A stretch of DNA of 64,000 bases. Origin: Telmatactis stephensoni. Its lineage: Eukaryota > Cnidaria > Anthozoa > Actiniaria > Isophelliidae. The stretch covers positions 806,001 through 870,000 of the forward strand of contig JALIZF010001876.1 in assembly GCA_029948255.1 (NCBI GenBank), written 5' to 3'. A model generated the notes under the pieces. It was not told where the DNA came from. It saw only the letters and a list, made by a program, of their open reading frames with translations, and searched no databases. Below, piece after piece: positions 55,001 to 64,000 of the stretch (position 1 is its first letter; each line of letters starts with the position of its first letter). A program made the translations under genes and the position numbers.

Positions 55001-58000
55001 GTTTTAAGGGAATTTAAAGCTACGTAAAGCTACACAGGATGGAAAGAAGTCGAAACAAGTGTGAGGTGACTGGGAATCGGGACCTCTCGCATCAGAAAAT
55101 CGCTCACTAACTGAGCTACACTTGTTTCAATTTGTCATCATCAGTGAAATTAAGCTTACACACTGCCTCTTTCTGCAATCAAGCCTGATGTCACCCTCTT
55201 TGTTTTCTGTTTTCTCCTCCCTTATTTCTAGACATCTTAACTAGCTCTAATCGGTGTTTTCCTTCTACAGAAAAGTCAACTCTGTTCATCAGCTACCAAA
55301 GCGACCACCAAGATGAAGTCAAACTATTGCGAGTGAGTTTGGAGCATTCAGGATTCAACTGTGTTGGAGAGTGGACATTAGTGGGTCATGGTCAGGAACA
55401 GAGCGAGTGTAGACGACAAAGTATCATTGAGTCATCTCTCCTATTGGCTTTTGTAACACCAGAGTAAGTGTAAAATCCTTGAGGCACATTGCGGCGAAAC
55501 GACTGCGCATGCGCGAGTTTTCGCGGGCTAACGCGCGTCCGTGTTTGACCACAGGAATCCCAAGCCATATTTTAAGAACTTTTAACAATATATTTTTCCA
55601 TATAATTATATCCATTTTGAAATCACTGGCGATTTCTGCAATCTCATTGGTTAAAAAGTGTGCGATTAATTCCTAAATCGCATCCTTTTGCTTCATTAAT
55701 CGCATCTTTTTTTCCAACCAATCACAAAACAGTGTCTTTTATTATCGGTGTCTTTTATAAAGTTGAGATTTCAAAATGGATATAATTAAGTGGTAATTAA
55801 ACTGAGTGTCGTGCAATTTTGGGCCAGAAATCATACTCGTGATTATCAAACTGCACTCCCGCTACGCGGTCGTGCAGTTTTGTAATCACTCGTATGATTT
55901 CGGCCCAAATTACACTCCACTCAGTTTAATTACCATTATTTATAACTTTGATTTTATTTTTGAGCACTGGTGAAAACAGGGATGTTCTAGGTGAAAAAGG
56001 GAGGCAATAAAAGTTTGGCTATTTCTCATGAAGTACTTTCTGACATAGTATTGAACATTTCTTGCAAGGAACTCTCATTTCATGTGCTATAAAATAGACA
56101 AAAACTGAATTACTACAAGTAAGTGGTGAAGTACGCATCCGCAAATTCCTACATCCCGTGGGTATATTCTAGTCCTAAGGTGGTCGCCTTATTGAGGTTC
56201 TAAAGATGGTCGACTTGTGGAGGTCTAAGGTGTTCGCCTTATGGAAACTCTAAGGTGTCGCCTTGTTGAGGTTCCAAGGTGGTCACCTTATGGAGGTTCT
56301 ACTGGTTGGTCTTCTTGTGGAGGTTCTACTGCTATAAAGTATTACACCTTATTTTATTCAGTCAAAACATCCAAGCACCCTGCAGCTATTATTATTCTGT
56401 CTTTTCAACAATACGCACCAAACTAACCGCAGTTAATTAAATTTGCCATCAGCCACTGAGTTTATCTAGGAAATGTAAAATTTATCAAACGAGTATTTTA
56501 TGAAGATACAGATATTAACGTCTGGAGATCGGCAAAATTGGCGCCAGCCTACTCGTCTTTAGGGATCAAAATATATAAATTACTTTTCTAACGAAAAACA
56601 GCTGTTGACAGCTTTGCTACAAAACCAGACTAATGATATCGAAAGATGTTACCGACAGCAATAAATGTAGATGTAGATACCACACCTATCTCAGTTTGCT
56701 AAACTCTCTCTTGAGCTTGAAAATCGCTGCGGAATAAAAGATTTCTTGGTTTTACCTGGCTGTACACAGTATTTCATTGTAAATCCGCTCACTAATTACT
56801 TCAATAAGACTCCAGTTCTCTCACGCCAAAACTATCACATTTATCGTTGGAACAACCCATGTCATTGTTCATTATTCTCTCAGGGGAACAAGACCCGAAG
56901 AACATAATTTCAAGCACTGAGAGTCGTTCCAGTAAATTGTCGTGTACTGACTGTTTTTTAATCAAAAAGGATCACACTTTTTCTTTGTTAATTGGACCTA
57001 CTTTTATCCTCGAGGCTTTATACAACTAAAATTTTGAAACGATTGAGATAAAATGTCATTCAGACTGTAGAGGACACAGGAAACCCAAAAATGAAGAACG
57101 AGCCGCGGGAAAAAGCTGCACACAAACTACTGTTCTTACATTGATATATATATAAGATATATAAATTACTTAGATTACCTACCATGTAACAAAGACTTGC
57201 AGCTAACGAGGGAGATTGTTTCGCAAGATTGACCTTCCGTCCCCCAAGAGGTAATCAAAACAATTACTTTCCCATGGGGTCAATTTCCATGGAACTAACA
57301 ACATGATTGGTTGTTGAATTGTTGGTCGGATGTTGTGATACTGAAATGTGATGCGTAAGAAATTACTATATCATATCCAGTTTCCTTCTTCGACTAGAAG
57401 GAGCTTATCCATTGATTTGCGTCCTTCTGTTTTAAACAAGAGCATATTTATCGATTATTCGGTGAGTATTAACTTCTACACGTCATTCTCAATGCTATAT
57501 CACAATCTTAAATTGATTACTTGATAGTCTGTTGCTTTCTTGGACGAATTCTTTGGCATTCATCGTTTACATGAGTAAGTTTGTGTGGAGGACGACATAT
57601 CAAATTAAAGAAACTTTATTGAGAAATCATTTTATCATCAAACTAATTCACAACATTTGAACAGCTTTGTGCAAGATGAAAACATTATTGAGTGGTTTCA
57701 AGTGCCTTAAATGTAAAATTGCTTCCAGCTTGCACAGAATATTTACATTTAGAGACAACAAATACTTGATGTCGAATTTTTCAGTAGCTTTACAATTCTA
57801 GAGAGTGTTCTATTTGAATATTTATCTAGTAGACAAACGAATTTATGCTGGTTTTACGCAATCTTTCTTCGTTTTGTTATTTGTCTTATGTTTGGTGGTA
57901 GTTAAGGACAACCACGTGATCGAAAAACTCACAAAGTTATGTTGTTCGAGATGGTCGGATTTTTAAGTTAAAAATAATGATTAAAACCTGCCTAAAAATA

Positions 58001-61000
58001 AATTAATTTTTGGTGAAAATTAGTTCTGAGTTAATAACTATAAGCCCAGAAATTAGAATTAGGAGAGGTTATATAGTAATAAAAGTTAATATAATGTGAG
58101 GTGGTGGGTGTTTGGGAGCTTAATAAACGATAATTATGGTGTAATTTACTTCTGAGTTAATAACTGTGTGACCTGAGTCTAGCTTGGGAAAGAATCGAAA
58201 ATACTAGATTATTTCAGATGGCGATTTTTAGTTATACTATAATAATTATTTAAATCTGCCTCAAGCTAGAGAAATAATTAAATTTTGGTTTAATTTAGTT
58301 AGGTAATACTATATTGTTCGAAAGGGCGGGTTTTGGAGCTTAAACGATAGCAATTTAAAACCTGCCTTGAATTTTACTGTTATATAGTTCTTAGGTAATC
58401 CTGAATTTCGGGTTAGCTAGGGATGTAGATAAAGGCGAGTTCGGAATATTGGGGTTCCACTCGCTTAATCGATTGTAGGAAGCTGGAGACGATTCGAGAT
58501 AGTCTTGTTTAAAGAAGCGAAGCATAATATTGTGACCTTTGCTAATATTTGTTGTCAATACAGCGATTTTAGGGGATTAATCATGGAATTGTTGACATAA
58601 GTACTTAGCTAAAGGCCTCAATAATGTGCTTTTGTATGTTAATAATGAGAAGTCACTTTCGTAGTGTTTCAGCCATGAATAAAATGTTTTGGTGTTATGG
58701 AATTTCAAGCTTTTGGTGCCTGTTCTTCAGTTTTGTTAGTATCCTTTCTGCAATATAACATGACTTTAGTTCGTAAAGGTGACTTGAAATTGGCATATAC
58801 AATATATCTGTTTCTTTTAATTTATTGAAAAAATAAATTCATTCAATCAGGGCAGGCGTATTAAAGACATCTGTGCGTCTGTACTTTATTACACACGGTT
58901 CTCGACCAATCAGAGCGCGCGTAATATATCAATCAATTTGTTCACGTAAACAGGTGTCTAATCAATTAATCGATAAAAATCACTCGAAAAATGTCTCTAA
59001 GACCATCCAGGCACAAACATTTTTTGTACAACGAAGAGAGGAATTTGTTCGAAGGTGTTCTTTCGTCTTGAACGTATTTGAACTGTATGGGTTGCTCACA
59101 TTCCGTACGATTTTTTTTGAAGTACATGTAGGTAAAACCATCCTTGTTTGTTTGTCTTTTGTTTGTTGTACCATGGCAACCTGGTCGCGTTGTTTTGGTG
59201 TCTAACAATTCACTTCTTTGTTGGGTAACCTGTGGTAGCGAGAGGGAGAGGGGGGGGGGGGGGGAACTAGAAATACAGTAATAGAAAGGTGGTTATAAAA
59301 GAAAATATTTCGCATGACTGTGAAAACGAAACGGTCACGGCACGACACGGGTCACTGCACGGTACGGTCACGGCACCGGTCACGTCACGTTACGCTTACG
59401 GCAGGAGTTTCAAATGTTTTTATTGATTACGGTACTGACACGGCGCGGTACAGCGCGATTAGTTTCCCACTCACATGAAAACCGCCCAATCACAATAATA
59501 CTTATGAATATTTTGTTTGAGAATGACTTTGAACTAAACAAGCAAGATCGTAAAACTTGACTTAGATTAAAGGGTTATCAAGCACTGTATATTTCTCGGA
59601 GTTGCCTTCTAGCTGCAATGTGATGCATTTTGGAGGCTGAAATGGAAAAAGTTAGCGGTCTGAAATATATTTTAACCTGTTTTCCACCGATCCAATGAAT
59701 ATATCAAATAGCTTAACTAACCAATCAGAACTGGAAATCTGCTAAAAATTGGCTAAATGAGCGAAAAACATAATAACGAGCGCAAACATCAATTATTGTT
59801 ATAGAACTATATTATCATTATTGTTATTGTATTATTATAATTATTATTATCAATGATAACTAATATCTTTTTGTATTATCCTTCACTTGTATCATTGCTT
59901 CACCTGTGTATCGAATTTTTGGCTCTTATTCGTAACTAAAATTCGAGTGTTCTTTTTATCGATTCCCTGACTGCTATTGCGATTAATTCAGGGTTTTTTT
60001 GACATGTGATTTATGGCTGTCAAGTGGTAACTAAGTGCAACGCTACAAGGCAAACTTCTTACGTATATTATTGAAAAATGTCAATATCATTGACTCTCGC
60101 ACCCAAAAAAATAATTTCGACGAGTTAACATTTTTTGTAGGTTCTTTGTCTATTCTTGTCAACAGGTTCTCACTTTCTATTATTTTCCTTTCTTCTCAAA
60201 ATGCTCGTTTTTATTTCCAGTTATTCAGGTTTTATCAAACCAGTTTCACTTACATTATTGAAAAAAAAACACCCTTTTATTCTTCTCAGTTCAATGCTTC
60301 CGACAATCGCAAATGTCTTCTAAAATAATACAAAAAATCCTTCATTTCCTTTCTAGGTTGCTATAGGATATGATTACTATTCCACGGCGCAATACAACCC
60401 CATCAGTCTACTGTATTTGTCTAGCATACACAAGCTATTGGAATAATAGTTCTAAATCGAAAAAGTCCAGCGCGCGCTGTGTAATATAATTTGAAACCAG
60501 AACGTTAGATTCACCATGCTTGCTTCTCTTTAAATTTGTCTTCACAGTTTTCATCATTGTTCCTTCCGTTTCAAAGTCATGTAGTGTAGTATATAATGTG
60601 TTTTTGTATGTTTCTTTATTACTGCTTCTCATGTCTGCCAATCAATAATTATTCTCCGCCTTTCTGTGACGTCATAGACGCTCCAGCTGTTTCGTTCGTG
60701 TCAGTGCGTTTTCGCTTGGAAACCGCATTTTGAATGCTGTATCCAAGATAATAAACAAAGCAACTCGGAATAAATAACGAGCTAAAATCGCACTTGTGAG
60801 GATATTCTGGGTTTATTCAGGACAAAAGTTGTGTGTGACTTGGACTGAAGTTTACGGTGTTCAGGGAATTCATTGCAGGTAAAAATTTCATTGATTCATG
60901 TGTAAATTGTTGCTGAGGTTTAGTTTTTAACAGTCAAACATATTGCTTAAAAAGAAATGAAACCAACTGCTCTCAAAGGTGCAAAAAGATCTCAAAAAAT

Positions 61001-64000
61001 GCTAATGCTTTGTCTTCTAAACATTTTACAGTTGATTTTTAAAGTTTCGACAGATTTAATCGTTATATTACGTGTTGTAGTTCTAGAGAATGCGAGAGGT
61101 AACGGGACTGCTAAATGGATTGCTATCTTTCTAGGCAATATCACAAAATTCGCGCGAAATAAACGGACAAAAAGACATGATAGAGAGAAGATCAATCGAT
61201 TGAAAGTACTTTAGCATTTAACGGCGTTATTTTCATTACCGAAATTCTTCATAAGTTTTCTTCCTTAATTCATGTATATTGTGTTTTGCTCAGCTTGTAC
61301 CATAGTTCAACCTCTTTGATCAGTCATTAATGGCGTCCTTTTAAGTTCTCTTTTGGTTATCGAAAACTAAAATTGCTTTATATCAATAAACTTACTTTTC
61401 TATACCTTAAGTTTGTTCAATAGTAAGCTTACTGATTTACAGCAATTGCTCTTCCCATTAAGGAGAAATATTTTTTTAAATATTGAATTTTGAGGCCTCT
61501 AATTCTGATTCAAACGTTGTATTACGTAAGCTTGCTTGAAAGTTCTTATATATTTTCAATGCTGACGAAGAGCGCTTTTAGCTTATGTTTTGTAAACGAA
61601 CTCATTAGCGGCAAATTAAAATCAAGCAAACTTTTCCGCTTACGTCTTGCGTTATTTATTTGCATACTCTTTCAAAGCATTCCAGTCAAGACGGTACGGT
61701 TATATCTTCGTATCTTTGATTTCTACATCCCCTTTGGCGTCAGTTTTGAACTGGAACTTAATGCAAAGCTCTTAGTGGCGCTGATGGCGCAATTTCTGTT
61801 AAGTGAAAAGCTATTAGTTTGTGCTTCTCTCTAGTGATGGCTTAATTTAACCTGTCAATTCATTTGAATTAATTATTTTTCGACATCGAAATTTTTGTTT
61901 GTCATGAATTAGTCTACTCGAATTGGTTGATATATCGAGTTTAGTTTTATCGATAGTGTGTTGAATTGTAGATAAAGCTGTTTAGTGGTTGTATATCGGT
62001 TGTACTACTACGAAGAACATTAATAAGAGATAATCACAAAGTCATTAAATATTATTGTAAAATCTTTTATCTCTAAAAAGTTGATAGTACCTCTTTCGGT
62101 TTGTTTTCCGTACAATGCTTGTCTCCTTTGCTCGACATCTGTACAAAGTCTGTCTTCTTTTTTCCTCTTCGTTCCTTATCGCATATTCACTATCAGATTT
62201 AGTTCTAGTTAAATTTCAAACTCTTTCTTCTATGTTTTCATAACACTATTTTATACAATCAAGTTTAGTTTTTGCTGAAAATCTCTTAATTACCATGACA
62301 ACATTAATTTAGCTTTTGTTACTGTTGTTTAATTTGACTTGTCACCGTTGTATTTTCCCATTTACTTTAATTATTTTATCACATTCATTCAATTAATCGC
62401 TTCCTCTAACAGAGCTTACTTTAAAAAGCTTCAGTTCAGAATTGAAGATTTAACTAAGTTTCGTTTCATCTCCGTTAAATGAACTGTTTGCCTATGATAA
62501 AGAAAACGGCACAGTATTCATGACAGAAATGGCATCACGGTACTGACACTGACGCTCACAGCTTGAGGGCCATTACTTTACCAGTCCACATTGTCATATT
62601 TCAACCTCGTTAAATGAAGTTTATTATTCTCCCCGTTTCACATTCATTCACGAAAACCGCTCTGTTATCGATTATAGCACGGTATAGCACGATCACGGTG
62701 TAACACTCACAGTACTGTATAACATGCTTTGAGTTTAAGCAATAGAAAACGCGCGCGCATTTCTCTGTACTGTGATATAACCAAGCTGGGACACGTACAA
62801 GAGAAGCAAGCTTAGAACATGAGGCGCAGCCGAGTGTTTCTCTTGCTTTCTGAGTGCTCTACATCGAAAAAAACATGCAGACGTTTTACATTGCTTTTAA
62901 AAAACATTTTCTAGCTCTTTGTGCGAGCCATGTCTGTATCCCCTGCTATAAACATGGTTGCTAGCCCGTCAGCGCGCTCGTTGTATCTCACATATTTTAC
63001 GAACACCCATACAAAAAGGTCTGCAAGTCGTTTGCCGTTCATTGTCAACTATATCGGTGTGACTTATGATGACCGAAAAAACTCACAGCTCGAACGATGC
63101 CATTCTGTAATGTGCTCAAATGTACTTTGAAACAAAGATTCCAACTTTGGTGCCATGTTTTCCATTGTACGTAGTATGGTAAATCATGCAGACTTTTTAT
63201 GCCTAAAACTACAGTACATACCACGATCACAATGTGACTAGTTCCTAACTGTACAATCCATATAGAAGGATCAGACTGGATCCTGATGTATGTACCGTGT
63301 CAGAACCGTAATTTCTATAAAAACATTCGAAAATTCTGCCGCACCCATGCCGTAACCGTATCGTGCGATGACCGCGCTGTTTCCCAGTCATATGAAAACC
63401 GCTCTAGTAACGCGATAACATGAATCCCTTCCTTACCATGCATTCAAATGAACCTCCCTTTTTCACTCAGTCAAACAGAAAATGTTATAAAGAATCAATT
63501 TTATCAGTTGTTAGCTGATGGTTCTATGAAGGATTCACTGTCTGATCCTTCCACACACCTAACGCATTTTCTTGCTCTTTTCCAGTTATCTTAAGTGGAC
63601 ACGCGCTCAACAAGACATCAATCTCGCCCTTGAATCCCACAAACCCGTCATCGCCTTGCTGTTTGACAAGACACGTTGGCCAGCAGACAACGACCTTGAA
63701 ATCCTTTTAAAGAACCACGCCATTTGCCTGGACTTTGACGCTGGTTCAGGTGAAGCGTTATCACACCAGTACGACCAGGAACAGCTAAGCAAACTTGTTT
63801 CCTCGTGTAACGGGATACTCTACGGTACAGGGGATATACACCCACCGGAGCCTCCTGTAAGCCCCGATAGTACTACAGTCCACGTGCATAACGAAGGTTC
63901 TCTTCACCGCCAGGAAACTCCAAGTAAGGAACATCCCAGGAAAGTAAGCGTAAAGCATCTTGAGAGCCTAAAAGACCAAGAACCCTTAGAATTGACTCAA
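41230..64000 (+). CDS. LRR-Roc-COR-TIR protein (ROCO family GTPase with C-terminal TIR), 3' end beyond the window
   Basis: Exons: 41230-41283 (tentative start), 46274-46306 (tentative), 46702-47806, 48309-48400, 48823-48945, 49463-49611, 50587-50707, 51672-51905, 52537-52815, 53249-53434, 53603-53950, 54352-54472, 54794-54859, 55271-55463, 63586-64000 and on; about 1,170 residues. Order: about ten AMN1-type LRRs (CTNLTYEDIESL...LQSVDLCGCNQLTDEAVF); Roc GTPase with P-loop GDEGSGKSS, switch threonine STEGVHVSKW, DxxG in VWDCGGRK and THxD in VGTHADG; COR (ILKLRE...VPLCFQ...KRYFLPLQH); a short linker; TIR (TLFISYQSDHQDEVKLLR... and DYLKWTRAQQDINLALESHKPVIALL). No kinase domain follows COR, unlike LRRK. 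Phases agree throughout. Exon 52537-52815 has a -1/+1 pair of frame breaks. The protein is probably cytosolic; a role in innate immune or cell-death signalling is inference from TIR. Confidence 0.82.
41284..46701. other. ROCO-TIR intron 1 region
   Basis: About 5.4 kb of AT-rich sequence. It holds an inverted-repeat element (44298-44559), ATGA-type short repeats (about 44180-44660), a sequence related to 6311-6460 (46353-46495) and a possible 33-base exon (46274-46306, ADLVDATQEQN, phase 0 at both ends, AG and GTGAGA borders). Other open frames show no family resemblance. Confidence 0.5.
44298..44559. mobile_element. inverted-repeat element
   Basis: CAGGGTTTGTACACC at the left end pairs with GGGTGTACAAACCCTG at the right. 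The pairing continues through AAATCCTGGAAAATCCTGAA against the reverse of TTTGAAGGAGGATTTTCAG. No coding capacity. Confidence 0.65.
46702..47806 (+). CDS. ROCO-TIR LRR exon with start of the Roc domain
   Basis: A single 1,105-base exon carries all the leucine-rich repeats and the P-loop. Repeats are of the cysteine-containing AMN1/F-box LRR kind (about 26 residues, CxxL...L.L..C..ITD), interrupted by an acidic insert DDIDDNESGESEWCLDDE. The junction segment CPPLDIALQGIKATKQFLED precedes the GTPase. The frame is open 63 bases upstream of the acceptor to an ATG at 46639, so an alternative first exon starting there is possible. Confidence 0.85.
47930..48195. repeat. 22-bp minisatellite in ROCO-TIR intron
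   Basis: About ten units of ACCTTACCAACCACTTACTGAC with small variations, head to tail, between the two Roc exons. No unique spacers, so it is not a CRISPR array. Confidence 0.95.
48427..48657. mobile_element. palindromic MITE in ROCO-TIR intron
   Basis: The left end GAGACTAGCGAAAATAAGACG pairs imperfectly with the right end CGTCCTATTTGGTCTC. Longer arms follow, with AAACTTCTACGTATAAACGG against CTGTTTATACGGAGAAGTT. About 231 bases, non-coding, starting 26 bases after the donor of exon 48309-48400. Confidence 0.75.
50333..50500. mobile_element. inverted-repeat MITE (ATTCCATTTTTC family), copy 2
   Basis: AGATTCCATTTTTCTGTG and CACGGAAAAATGGAATCT are near-perfect terminal inverted repeats. 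ACTCTAATAGATG and CATCTATTAGAGT pair next. The interior contains GACGT-containing words. Related copy at 34706-34882. Confidence 0.8.
50741..50889. mobile_element. MITE (TAGAG family), best preserved copy
   Basis: TAGAGTCGTTTTCGTATGAG and its exact reverse complement at the end form terminal inverted repeats, continued by TGGGAA/TTCCCA. The 149-base element is full of CACGGT/TACGGC words and carries GAGTGTTTTTATAGACA near the centre. Other copies: 28008-28145, 51279-51423, 54011-54150, 59305-59490, 63280-63406. Confidence 0.85.
51279..51423. mobile_element. MITE (TAGAG family) copy
   Basis: Starts TAGATTTCGTATGACTGTGA and ends CACACTCGTACGAAATCTG, with the family core AATGTTTTTATAGACAAG. It lies in the intron before exon 51672-51905. 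Confidence 0.75.
51958..52008. repeat. (ATC)n microsatellite
   Basis: About 16 ATC/CAT units about 50 bases after the donor of exon 51672-51905. Confidence 0.9.
52078..52215. repeat. (GTTTTT)n then (TTTG)n microsatellite
   Basis: About 16 hexamer units of GTTTTT grading into TTTG units. Open frames through it are artefacts. Confidence 0.95.
52537..52815 (+). CDS. ROCO-TIR COR-domain exon with two compensating frame breaks
   Basis: The entry frame reads GCIMIFKIPANNQDRSQ to VNPSVLL, then loses sense. From ACT at 52626 the next frame reads TVLACMHNETEPREFVPRFI and GGYLGEVLAYQHQ. From about 52727 the original frame resumes with KPNDWTLRSAVDDIVNKGL. One base missing near 52623 and one extra near 52727 restore a continuous COR segment. 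The exon length is a multiple of three and both borders are in phase 0. Confidence 0.75.
54011..54150. mobile_element. MITE (TAGAG family) copy, right end worn
   Basis: The family core GAATGTTTTTATAGACAACA and the CACGGTCACGG words are clear. The right terminal repeat is hardly recognisable. Confidence 0.6.
54944..55128 (-). mobile_element. tRNA-derived SINE
   Basis: Same family as 27290-27495: CCCAGGAAGC, TGCCCCGTTTTAAGGG, AAAGCTACA, GGAAAGAAGTCGAAACAAGTG, then a tRNA-like head on the minus strand. It lies between the exons at 54794 and 55271. Confidence 0.75.
55271..55463 (+). CDS. ROCO-TIR exon: first half of the TIR domain
   Basis: STLFISYQSDHQDEVKLLRV is the beta-A and alpha-A start of a TIR domain, with the box 1 equivalent in LFISYQS. 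It continues to SIIESSLLLAFVTP. The exon ends in phase 2; the domain resumes 8.1 kb later at 63586. Confidence 0.8.
55482..55580. repeat. interspersed repeat, copy B
   Basis: GAAACGACTGCGCATGCGCG, then AGTTTTCGCGGGCTAACGC...CACAGGAATCCCAAGCCATATT, matches 33436-33530. The copies lie in introns of two different genes. Confidence 0.7.
56165..56335. repeat. imperfect ~28-bp tandem repeat
   Basis: Five to six units of the type TCTAAGGTGGTCGCCTTATGGAGGT with substitutions and small indels. Confidence 0.8.
59305..59490. mobile_element. MITE (TAGAG family) copy with internal expansion
   Basis: Left TTCGCATGACTGTGAAAACG, core CAAATGTTTTTATTGATTAC, right TTTCCCACTCACATGAAAAC. Extra CACGGTCACGG-type units make it about 40 bases longer than the copy at 50741. 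Confidence 0.7.
63280..63406. mobile_element. MITE (TAGAG family) copy, reverse orientation
   Basis: ACCGTGTCAG, TTTCTATAAAAACATTCG and ATGCCGTAACCGTATCGTG precede a clear right end TCATATGAAAACCGCTCTA. It ends about 180 bases before the second TIR exon. Confidence 0.65.
63586..64000 (+). CDS. ROCO-TIR exon: second half of the TIR domain and tail (partial)
   Basis: Entered in phase 2 it gives DYLKWTRAQQDINLALESHK, PVIALLFDKTRWP and on to a Ser/Pro/Glu-rich tail (GDIHPPEPPVSPDSTTVHVH...). The frame is open to the window end. The position where TIR NADases carry glutamate (the E of an xxKE-type motif) appears here as Asp in RAQQDI. Confidence 0.8.

Larger units (their letters stand above)
55464..63585. 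other. large intron splitting the TIR domain
   Basis: About 8.1 kb. It contains an interspersed repeat (55482-55580), a short tandem array (56165-56335), a G homopolymer (59251-59264), MITE copies (59305-59490, 63280-63406) and a worn copy near 62500-62660. Open frames such as 61490-61834 and 60035-60328 show no family resemblance. Confidence 0.55.

Noticed and set aside
61490..61834. 114-residue frame inside the large TIR intron
   Set aside because: Composition matches random AT-rich sequence; no splice signals or family resemblance.

Overview
The window reads as an animal nuclear genome, most likely an anthozoan cnidarian such as a reef coral. The reasons are an AT-rich base composition, intron-rich genes with GT-AG splice sites, many short interspersed repeats, and protein families whose combinations are typical of cnidarians: a CaMK1-type kinase, an adhesion GPCR with a WSC-like and an Ig-like ectodomain, and a ROCO protein carrying TIR instead of a kinase. 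The species assignment is inference; the gene models were assembled by hand from splice sites and reading phase.

Layout. (1) 1-3602: intergenic, with a (TTTG)n tract and a CRE-like palindrome. (2) 3603-10547, plus strand: a complete 12-exon CaMK1-like kinase, 330 aa. (3) 10548-14722: intergenic, holding an inverted-repeat element and degraded tRNA-derived SINEs. (4) 14723-34672, plus strand: a 15-exon adhesion GPCR. Its ~6 kb fourth intron contains a complete two-exon class V aminotransferase gene on the minus strand (22069-24378). (5) 34673-41229: repeats, including three 5'-truncated non-LTR retrotransposon C-termini (zinc finger plus restriction-like endonuclease), each joined to (ATT)n/(TAA)n microsatellite. 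(6) 41230-64000+, plus strand: an LRR-Roc-COR-TIR protein that runs off the right edge; its TIR domain is split by an ~8.1 kb intron.

The genes show no operon-like relation. The kinase is an intracellular Ca2+/calmodulin effector, the GPCR a cell-surface receptor, and the ROCO-TIR protein a cytosolic GTPase with a putative signalling or NAD-consuming TIR tail. The last is the best candidate for an undescribed system: AMN1-type LRR sensor, Roc GTPase switch and COR domain coupled to TIR without a kinase.

Six single-base reading-frame breaks were found in otherwise intact conserved exons of the GPCR and ROCO-TIR genes. They occur mostly as compensating pairs and look more like assembly indels than decay. 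Several families of short inverted-repeat elements are scattered through introns; one has at least six copies here.
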